Below, one piece after another: positions 1 to 5,783 of a stretch of DNA of 6,801 nt. The DNA is from Chryseosolibacter sp039917935. GTDB lineage: Bacteria > Bacteroidota > Bacteroidia > Cytophagales > Cyclobacteriaceae. A program made the translations under genes and the position numbers. Location: NCBI GenBank assembly GCA_039917935.1, contig JBDSIM010000282.1, forward strand, positions 1-6,801, written 5' to 3'. The notes beneath the pieces were generated by a model. It had not been told where the DNA came from and did no database searches. It was given only the letters and a program-made list of their open reading frames with translations. Within the stretch, counting starts at the first letter, position 1. The number at the start of each line of letters is the position of its first letter.

Positions 1-83
1 AATGTTCTGTTTTGTCAAGCGATCAGTTGAGAGTATGCGGGTTTTAGATTCACTACCGTTCCAGGCCCTCCTACCTCCAGGCT

Positions 84-165
84 ACCTCTATACCTTTATA
101 CCCTATACCTCTATACCTTTATACCCCTATACCTTTATACCTCTATACCCCTACACCCTATACCC
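84..165. repeat. TATACCYY octamer tandem array
   Basis: About ten copies of TATACC (one as TACACC) start at 89, 97, 104, 112, 120, 128, 136, 144, 152 and 159. Nearly all are 8 bp apart, with two 7-bp steps; the two variable bases between cores are pyrimidines. There are no unique spacers, so this is not a CRISPR array. The array contains the stop codon and last few codons of the minus-strand AraC-family gene. Short pyrimidine-rich arrays of this kind occur between genes in Bacteroidota (recollection, not checked). No hairpin terminator is visible in it. Confidence 0.85.
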
Positions 166-1038
166 TTCAATCCCGGTTGCCCTGTATTTATTTTTGTAAG
201 CTAAAGGGCTATACTGTGTAATGGCTTTAAACTGCCTGTTGAAATTCGAAATGGTATTGAACCCGCTTTCATAACAGGCCTGGGTAACATTCATTTTCTT
301 TTCGATGAGTAATTTGCAGGAATGGCCTATGCGGATCTCCGTTACAAATTCTGAAAATGTCTTGTTCGCATGTGTTTTAAAATAACGACTAAAGGATGAT
401 GGGGTCATGTTAGCCAGCGCAGCCACTTCTTCCAGTGTGATTTTGTCTTTGAAATGTTTCATTACGTAAGCGTGTACTTTATTCATGCGGAAGGTATCGG
501 ATTCCTTTAAAGAATTCGAGTAACCCGCATTTGCTAACAAGTTATACTCTGTAGTATTGGCCAATACATTCAGGATATTTAAAAGATGAAGAATACTCTC
601 AAAATCTTTCGTCTTTAATAATCCGATCATCATTTTTTTCACCCTCTCAGCAGTCTTCCCTTTTAATTCCATTCCCCGCCGCGCTTTGGAAAAGAGTTGT
701 TTTATCAGATACATTTCATTCTTATCCAGGAAGGGATTTCCCAAAAAATCTTCTGGAAAATAGACCACTATGCCCTCGGTGGTGAGTTGTTTGTCACCCT
801 CAAAATACTCCATGTCGCTACGCCACAAATGCGGTAGATTAGGTCCGGTAAAGACCACGTCACCTGGTTTGAAGGGGTGAACATGATCGCCAATAAAGCG
901 CGTTCCGGTACCTTTCAGCACGATAAACAATTGGTACTCTGAATGGAAATGCCAGTTAACATCGAAATGGGAGTCTCTGAGCAATTTGTGTTCAAATGCG
1001 TGGTTAATAGAGATTGCGGTTTTCTGTAGGGCTTTCAT
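151..1038 (-). CDS. AraC-family transcriptional regulator with N-terminal cupin-like sensor
   Basis: A predicted cytoplasmic DNA-binding regulator of 295 aa, the usual size for AraC proteins with a sensor domain. Residues about 10-95 look like the cupin-type ligand-binding domain: an HFHSEYQL segment (HxH then E at 30-34), then KPGDVVFTGPNLPHLW (57-72). Residues about 185-287 form the double helix-turn-helix domain: first HTH around TLEEVAALANMTPSSFSRYF (201-220), second around VTQACYESGFNTISNFNRQF (251-270), ending in the family signature SPLAYKNKY. The start at 1038 is preferred because the conserved fold begins just after it; longer in-frame starts (1098, 1155) would translate the 21-bp direct repeats that look like an operator. 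No Shine-Dalgarno is evident, as is usual in Bacteroidota. The gene is divergent from the lipoprotein gene at 1173, which makes that gene its likely target along with itself. The C-terminal tail (about EGYRV) is encoded by the octamer array. Ligand unknown; a sugar is inferred from neighbours. Confidence 0.93.
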   Translation of the reverse strand: MKALQKTAISINHAFEHKLLRDSHFDVNWHFHSEYQLFIVLKGTGTRFIGDHVHPFKPGDVVFTGPNLPHLWRSDMEYFEGDKQLTTEGIVVYFPEDFLGNPFLDKNEMYLIKQLFSKARRGMELKGKTAERVKKMMIGLLKTKDFESILHLLNILNVLANTTEYNLLANAGYSNSLKESDTFRMNKVHAYVMKHFKDKITLEEVAALANMTPSSFSRYFKTHANKTFSEFVTEIRIGHSCKLLIEKKMNVTQACYESGFNTISNFNRQFKAITQYSPLAYKNKYRATGIEGYRV

Positions 1039-1073
1039 TGACACAAATTTGTCCGGCAAATTGGTAAGACTCT

Positions 1074-1081
1074 CAAATCTA
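1074..1081 (-). promoter_or_regulatory. Possible -7 element of the AraC-family gene
   Basis: Read on the minus strand this is TAGATTTG, a full match to the Bacteroidota -7 consensus TANNTTTG, placed 36 bp before the chosen start codon. No good TTTG -33 element is found at about 19-20 bp upstream; the direct repeats occupy that position. This would fit autoregulation, but a single 8-mer match is weak evidence. Confidence 0.35.
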
Positions 1082-1119
1082 TGACAAAATACAGTCATAA
1101 AATGATAAAATACAGTAAT
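1081..1119. promoter_or_regulatory. Candidate AraC-type operator: two direct repeats with 21-bp period
   Basis: TGACAAAATACAGTCAT (1082-1098) and TGATAAAATACAGTAAT (1103-1119) match at 15 of 17 positions; the preceding A (1081/1102) also matches. The start-to-start distance is 21 bp, two helical turns, the spacing at which AraC-family proteins commonly bind direct half-sites on one DNA face. The pair lies between divergent starts, 54 bp before the lipoprotein ATG and 43 bp before the regulator ATG. Binding by the adjacent regulator is inferred from position and geometry. Confidence 0.6.
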
Positions 1120-1138
1120 CGATTGCGAAATTTTTGAT

Positions 1139-1146
1139 TCAATTTG
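1139..1146 (+). promoter_or_regulatory. Possible -7 element of the lipoprotein gene
   Basis: TCAATTTG matches the Bacteroidota -7 consensus TANNTTTG at five of six fixed positions and lies about 27 bp before the ATG at 1173. The expected -33 TTTG is absent; the downstream half of the direct-repeat pair ends exactly where it should be. That arrangement would suit an activator-dependent promoter, but the call rests on one imperfect motif. Confidence 0.25.
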
Positions 1147-1172
1147 AATGGTCATTCATAATCCTGAATCAA

Positions 1173-4100
1173 ATGAGATTTTTACCCGCCTTATTCACCC
1201 TTTTCCTGTTAAGCTTTTTTGTTTCCTGTGAAAATAGTACGCGGGGAAAAAGGACAAGCGGACCTCGCAGAATAGAACTTTTATTTCTCGGGCATGCCAG
1301 TGAGCATCACAACTCCGAAGCCTATATGCCTTTGTTGTCTTCAGTGCTTGCTAAGGAAGGCTTTAATTTTACGTACACCATTAATCCGGCAGACCTCAAC
1401 AGCGAAACGTTAGCGAAGTACGACGGCCTGGTAATATATGCGAACATTGACAGCATAAAGCCCGACCAGGAAGATGCCTTGCTGGATTTTGTACAACAGG
1501 GGAAGGGATTTATTCCTGTTCATTGCGCGAGCTTTTGTTTTCAGAATTCGACGGAATATATTAAGCTGGTGGGGGGACAATTTCAAAAACATGATACCGG
1601 TACGTTCGTGACTTCTATCGTTAATAAGGAACATCCTGTGACGCAATCTCTCGATACATTTTCTACCTGGGATGAAACCTATGTTCACCACCAGTTAACC
1701 GATGACAGAAGCGTGTTAATGGAACGGGTTGAAGGAGATCATCACGAACCATGGACGTGGGTAAAAGATCATGGAAAGGGCCGCGTGTTTTATACGGCTT
1801 ATGGACACGATGAACGTTCCTGGAATAACCCAGGATTTCACCAGCTGATGAAGCAGGGAATATTATGGGCCGTTGGCGATCAGGTAAGATCGCAATGGGA
1901 AGAGTTCGCTAAAGACCTACCGAAGCTTATCTATAAAGAGGCTCCCAACATTCCGAACTATGAAAAAAGAAACCCCGTTCCACAGTATCAGGAGCCTTTA
2001 TCACCCTCTGAATCTGCAAAATTAATTCAAGTACCGGTTGGATTTGATCTGGAATTATTCGCCTCTGAACCTGACATCATTAATCCTATTGCTATGGATT
2101 GGGATGAAAAAGGAAGATTGTGGGTAATTGAGACCGTCGACTATCCCAACACCGTGCGGGATGACAAAGGCAAGGGTGATGACCGGATAAAAATATGTGA
2201 GGATACTGATGGTGACGGTAAAGCGGATAAGTTCACACTGTTCGCGGAAAACTTAAATATTCCTACAAGCCTGGCTTTTGCCAACGGTGGGGTTATTGTA
2301 TCCCAGGCGCCGCAATTTCTTTTCCTGAAAGATACCAATGGCGATGACAAGGCGGATGTAAGAGAAGTGTTGATAGAAGGATGGGGAACATTTGATACGC
2401 ACGCCGGGCCATCAAACTTAAAATATGGGTTTGACAATCAGATATGGGGCGTAGTCGGTTATTCCGGATTTAAAGGAATCCTTGATGGAGCCAACCGGGA
2501 ATTTCGACAGGGAATATATCACTTTCAACCCGATGGATCTGGTCTGGAGTTTCTTACCAGTACCAGCAACAATACCTGGGGATTGGGATTCAACGAAAAC
2601 AACGACGTGTTTGCTTCAACCGCTAATAATACCCATAGCGTGTTTATGGGTATCTCGGATAAAATGGCCAGGGGCGTTGAGGGCATTGCTATTGGAAGCG
2701 TTAAGATCGATGGTCATTATGGGATGCACCCGATAACCGCGAAGGTAAGACAAGTGGATGTATTCGGAGGTTTTACGGCCGCGGCAGGGCATAATTTCTA
2801 TACCGCCCGCGACTATCCTAAAAATTTCTGGGATAAAACTGCTTTTGTTACTGAGCCGACAGGCCATCTGGTACATATTGCGCGCATCGAAAAAGATGGG
2901 GCAGGATTTGTGGAGAAAGATGGCTGGAATCTTTTCGCTGGCGCGGATGAATGGGTTGCGCCCGTTGATGCAAAAGTCGGTCCTGATGGTGCTGTCTGGG
3001 TATTGGATTGGTACGACTTCATTGTTCAGCACAACCCTACCCCTAGCCTGGAACGTGGCGGTTATGCTGCGGTGAACGGACCTGGCAATGCCTATGAAAA
3101 TCCTTTGCGCGACAAACAGCGGGGACGGGTGTGGCGGGTCGTCAGCCAGGAAGCAAAACCCTATAAAGCCATTCAGTTAAGCAAAGACGAACCTAAAGAC
3201 CTTTTAAAGGCACTTTCAAATGACAACGCTTTTTGGCGAATGACGGCGCAACGCCTGCTTGTTGAAAGCCAAAATATGGAGGCGGTTTCGTCACTTTACA
3301 AGTTGATAAGGGATCAGGACTTGAATGATAGCGGTCAAAATCCTGGCGCAACCCACGCGCTATGGGCTATTCAGGGTTTACGCGTCATTCAGTCCGGAAA
3401 TGAAGCCTTCCGGGTTGTGACAGAGGCATTAAAGCATCCGGCTCCGGGGGTGCGCAAAGCGGCGATACAAATACTCTCAAAGATCCAATGGACAGAGGAG
3501 GTAATTATAGAATCGGGATTATTGAATGACCCTGACCCGAATACACGATTAACGGCCATACTCTCACTCGTGGATGTGTCACCTTCAGATCAGATAGGGC
3601 AAACGTTGTATACCCTTACCAAGGAAGCTTCGGTGAAGAATGATAACTGGTTATCCAGGGCAGTCTATGTAGCCGCTAACCAGCACAGAAAAGGGTTTCT
3701 GACCAGCTTCCTCAAAGAAAATCCTGATTTTGACAAAACCCACAAATCCCTGAGTAAAAAACGGGAAGCCGTAGACTACGATGATGCTACCTGGAAGCCC
3801 ATGAAATTACCCCAGTCAATTGAGCAGGCTGGGCTTAATATGGATGGCGTAATATGGTTTCGCCGAATCGTGAATATTCCGGGAAGCGCAGTAAATAATC
3901 GTGCATCGATCTCGCTGGGACCTATTGATGATTCGGATGACACGTGGATTAACGGTATTAAAGTCGGCGCTACGAAAAATGAATACAGCAAGCTAAGAAA
4001 CTATGATATTCCTTTGGGAACCTTAAAGCCGGGAAATAATATAATTTCCATAAGGATGGATGATACCGGAAACAGAGGCGGCCTTTACGGAAAAACAGAA

Positions 4101-4697
4101 AACATGTTTCTTCAAACAGTCAGTAAAAAAATACCGTTGGATGGAGAATGGAAATATGAAATTGAAAAACAATATAGCGCCGATACAAAAGGCATTTTTA
4201 AGGAGCTATCTATTGGAGAAACTTTTGCCAGTGCATATCTCGCAACCACAAAATTATCCGTGCAACCCTCCTCAGACCAAGCGGTTTCTCCTGCCACGGA
4301 GGGCACAATCGTCATCAATATCCAGGCGCTGGAAAACGCGATGAAATTCGATCTGAAAACGTTTACGGTAGAAGCCGGGAAACCGGTAGAAATTATTTTC
4401 CGGAATCCCGATTTCATGCAACATAATCTGGTAATTACAAAACCCGGCTCACTGGAAACTGTGGGAAAGGCTGCCGATAAACTGGCGACGGATCCCAAAG
4501 GGGTAGAAATGCAATATGTACCAGCTATACCCGAAGTATTATTTAATACGCGATTGGTGAATCCACAGGAGACTGTGAAACTTCAATTTATCGCCCCAGA
4601 GCTGCCGGGCGACTACCCTTATGTGTGTACTTTCCCGGGTCATTGGTCCATCATGAATGGCCTGATGAAAGTGGTCAAAAATAAATCAGCGTTATGA
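1173..4697 (+). CDS. Multidomain lipoprotein: ThuA / PVC-type dehydrogenase / HEAT / jelly-roll / azurin-like cupredoxin
   Basis: A 1174-aa predicted lipoprotein acting outside the cytoplasm. The ATG at 1173 is chosen because it opens directly into a signal peptide ending in the lipobox-like FVSC (Cys19); an in-frame TTG at 1134 would add 13 residues before it. Domains by residue: about 32-236 ThuA-like (GHASEHHNSEAY at 40-51, WDET and GRVFYTAYGHD, ending 213), a glutamine-amidotransferase-like fold often linked to sugar use. About 286-658 is a PVC-type membrane-bound dehydrogenase, probably a beta-propeller, with FASEPDIINPIAMDWDEKGR and two acidic DxDGDG-like loops (344-352, 387-395). About 677-850 is helical HEAT-like. 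About 868-997 is a jelly roll like that of sialate O-acetylesterases and beta-galactosidases (LGPIDDSDDTWINGIKVG). About 1045-1170 is an azurin-like cupredoxin with predicted copper ligands His1084, Cys1152, His1157 and Met1161 (CTFPGHWSIM). There is no CxxCH haem motif. Carbohydrate or polyol oxidation is inferred; substrate and cofactor are unknown. Confidence 0.92.
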   Translation: MRFLPALFTLFLLSFFVSCENSTRGKRTSGPRRIELLFLGHASEHHNSEAYMPLLSSVLAKEGFNFTYTINPADLNSETLAKYDGLVIYANIDSIKPDQEDALLDFVQQGKGFIPVHCASFCFQNSTEYIKLVGGQFQKHDTGTFVTSIVNKEHPVTQSLDTFSTWDETYVHHQLTDDRSVLMERVEGDHHEPWTWVKDHGKGRVFYTAYGHDERSWNNPGFHQLMKQGILWAVGDQVRSQWEEFAKDLPKLIYKEAPNIPNYEKRNPVPQYQEPLSPSESAKLIQVPVGFDLELFASEPDIINPIAMDWDEKGRLWVIETVDYPNTVRDDKGKGDDRIKICEDTDGDGKADKFTLFAENLNIPTSLAFANGGVIVSQAPQFLFLKDTNGDDKADVREVLIEGWGTFDTHAGPSNLKYGFDNQIWGVVGYSGFKGILDGANREFRQGIYHFQPDGSGLEFLTSTSNNTWGLGFNENNDVFASTANNTHSVFMGISDKMARGVEGIAIGSVKIDGHYGMHPITAKVRQVDVFGGFTAAAGHNFYTARDYPKNFWDKTAFVTEPTGHLVHIARIEKDGAGFVEKDGWNLFAGADEWVAPVDAKVGPDGAVWVLDWYDFIVQHNPTPSLERGGYAAVNGPGNAYENPLRDKQRGRVWRVVSQEAKPYKAIQLSKDEPKDLLKALSNDNAFWRMTAQRLLVESQNMEAVSSLYKLIRDQDLNDSGQNPGATHALWAIQGLRVIQSGNEAFRVVTEALKHPAPGVRKAAIQILSKIQWTEEVIIESGLLNDPDPNTRLTAILSLVDVSPSDQIGQTLYTLTKEASVKNDNWLSRAVYVAANQHRKGFLTSFLKENPDFDKTHKSLSKKREAVDYDDATWKPMKLPQSIEQAGLNMDGVIWFRRIVNIPGSAVNNRASISLGPIDDSDDTWINGIKVGATKNEYSKLRNYDIPLGTLKPGNNIISIRMDDTGNRGGLYGKTENMFLQTVSKKIPLDGEWKYEIEKQYSADTKGIFKELSIGETFASAYLATTKLSVQPSSDQAVSPATEGTIVINIQALENAMKFDLKTFTVEAGKPVEIIFRNPDFMQHNLVITKPGSLETVGKAADKLATDPKGVEMQYVPAIPEVLFNTRLVNPQETVKLQFIAPELPGDYPYVCTFPGHWSIMNGLMKVVKNKSAL

Positions 4698-4918
4698 TAT
4701 TTATGGGTCATTGTTGATCACTAAACTCCCCCGGCGACGACGGGAGAAAGTAGAAAGTCAAAAGTAGAAACCTCAGTCTCTCCGCAGGTGTCTCACGTCT
4801 AGTGGACGCTGCGGTGGTCCCTGAGACAGGATACTTTGCGACGACGACGGAAGGACGGTGATTGAGCATTTAGTTTGCAAACGAAGAAAATTTTGAAACA
4901 GTTGAATAAAAAAGTATT
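4698..4918. other. Non-coding intergenic region between lipoprotein and epimerase genes
   Basis: No plausible gene is seen in these 221 bp on either strand. They hold the hairpin/direct-repeat element (4726-4853) and an A-rich leader (about 4880-4915) before the epimerase start. TACTTTG (4832) and TAGTTTG (4871) resemble the TANNTTTG promoter element with one spacer base missing, and neither has a matching -33 TTTG, so no promoter is called. Whether the two downstream genes share a transcript with the lipoprotein gene cannot be decided. Confidence 0.7.
4726..4853. repeat. GC-rich imperfect hairpin flanked by near-direct repeats (REP/MITE-like candidate)
   Basis: The core can fold as CCGCAG (4782-4787) with CTGCGG (4809-4814), then GTC/GAC (4790-4792 with 4805-4807) and CAC/GTG (4794-4796 with 4802-4804) around the loop GTCTA; an outer CTCAG/CTGAG pair (4772-4776 with 4821-4825) extends it. 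The flanks carry CGACGACGGGAG (4735-4746) and CGACGACGGAAG (4842-4853), 11 of 12 identical, plus AAGTAGAAA twice (from 4748 and 4762). No T-tract follows the stem, so a Rho-independent terminator is unlikely. It is more GC-rich than the surrounding intergenic DNA. A dispersed extragenic palindrome is inferred; copy number cannot be seen from one window. Confidence 0.5.
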
Positions 4919-5779
4919 GTGAGTATACAGGTAAAGTACGGGGTGAGCACATGGTTATGGACCTCCCCTTTCACAACGGACACGATTGCCCTTTTTCCCA
5001 AGATAAAATCTATGGGATATGATGTGGTGGAAATTGCGGTGGAATATCCGGATATGATTGACGGCCTGAAGGTGAAACAGGCTTTGCATGAACATGGACT
5101 TGAAGCTGTGGTATGCGGCGCCTTTGGTCCTACCCGCGACCTTACGAACGAAGACCCCGCCGTGCACAAGCATTGTTTCGAATACATTCAGAAATGTTTC
5201 AACCTTTGCAATTCATGGAACGCCCAATTTTTGGCCGGACCTATGTATTCTTCGGTGGGAAAAGCCCGAATGGTGCCACCTGAACAACGCGTTGTAGAAT
5301 GGGAACGCGCAGTGAGTAACCTCTACAAGGTCTGCACCATGGCCCAGGAGCACGGATTAATGATTGCATTGGAGCCTTTGAACCGCTTTGAATCAGATCT
5401 GGTCAATACAGCGGTGGATGTCATGGAACTGGTTGAGGATATCAATCACCCGGCAGCAAAAGTTTTACTCGACGGCTTCCATATGGCCATAGAAGAGCAG
5501 GACATCGAAAAGGCAATTGTCACAGTCGGCGATAAATTAATTCATGTTCAGGTGTCTGAAAATTACAGGGGTATTCCCGGCACTGGATTAACCCCTTGGC
5601 AGTCTTTCAAAAGTGGGCTGGAAAAAATCAAGTATCAACAAACCGTTTCCATTGAAAGTTTTACGCCGGAAATAAAAGAACTGGCCGGTGCCGTTTGTAT
5701 TTGGAAAAACCTTGCTGAAAGTCAGGATGGTTTCGCTTCGGAAGGAATCGCTTTCTTAAAAAAATTATTAAATGCATAG
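4919..5779 (+). CDS. Sugar isomerase/epimerase, D-tagatose 3-epimerase-like TIM barrel
   Basis: 286 aa, typical for this family of metal-dependent (beta/alpha)8 enzymes that move the carbonyl or invert C3 of free or oxidised sugars; no signal peptide, so cytoplasmic. Landmarks: YGVSTWLWTSPF at the N-terminus, LEPLNRFES with Glu152, LLDGFHM with Asp185 and His188, VSENYRGIPGTG with Arg217, and SIES with Glu246. These fall at the numbers I recall for Pseudomonas cichorii D-tagatose 3-epimerase (metal: E152, D185, H211, E246; substrate: H188, R217). Position 211 here is Gln (HVQVSEN), an unusual substitution at a metal ligand. The start is taken as GTG at 4919, since an in-frame stop lies at 4907 and no ATG is nearby; the A-rich leader without Shine-Dalgarno fits Bacteroidota. 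It is followed 4 bp later by the Gfo/Idh/MocA gene, so co-translation is likely. The exact substrate is unknown; hydroxypyruvate isomerase-like or 3-keto-sugar-acting relatives are alternatives. Confidence 0.88.
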   Translation: MSIQVKYGVSTWLWTSPFTTDTIALFPKIKSMGYDVVEIAVEYPDMIDGLKVKQALHEHGLEAVVCGAFGPTRDLTNEDPAVHKHCFEYIQKCFNLCNSWNAQFLAGPMYSSVGKARMVPPEQRVVEWERAVSNLYKVCTMAQEHGLMIALEPLNRFESDLVNTAVDVMELVEDINHPAAKVLLDGFHMAIEEQDIEKAIVTVGDKLIHVQVSENYRGIPGTGLTPWQSFKSGLEKIKYQQTVSIESFTPEIKELAGAVCIWKNLAESQDGFASEGIAFLKKLLNA

Positions 5780-5783
5780 TGCA

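Noticed and set aside
84..165. CRISPR array
   Set aside because: The repeat unit is 8 bp with no unique spacers and no cas genes are present.
2..199. Open frame of 65 codons on the plus strand through the octamer array
   Set aside because: Its residues from about 28 on are the repetitive translation of the array (YTFIPLYPY-like) and it overlaps the 3' end of the clear AraC-family gene. No recognisable protein features.
1039..1155. N-terminal extension of the AraC-family protein to starts at 1098 or 1155
   Set aside because: The added residues are the translation of the 21-bp direct repeats (giving the duplicated TVFYHF/TVFCHRF) and precede the conserved fold; the extension would also overlap the presumed promoter region.
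1135..1171. Inverted pair TGATTCA / TGAATCA before the lipoprotein gene
   Set aside because: Only 7 bp arms in A/T-rich DNA with a 23-bp spacer that reaches the start codon; much weaker than the direct-repeat pair and easily chance.
1134..1172. TTG start for the large lipoprotein
   Set aside because: It would put 13 polar and mixed residues ahead of a well-formed lipoprotein signal peptide that begins at the ATG at 1173.
1410..4498. Several open frames of 70-140 codons opposite or out of frame with the lipoprotein gene
   Set aside because: They lie wholly inside the long coding region, show no domain or signal features, and are explained as shadows of it.
4726..4746. CTCCC/GGGAG stem as a terminator of the lipoprotein gene
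   Set aside because: Five pairs with an 11-nt loop and an A/G-rich, not T-rich, 3' side; not a convincing intrinsic terminator.
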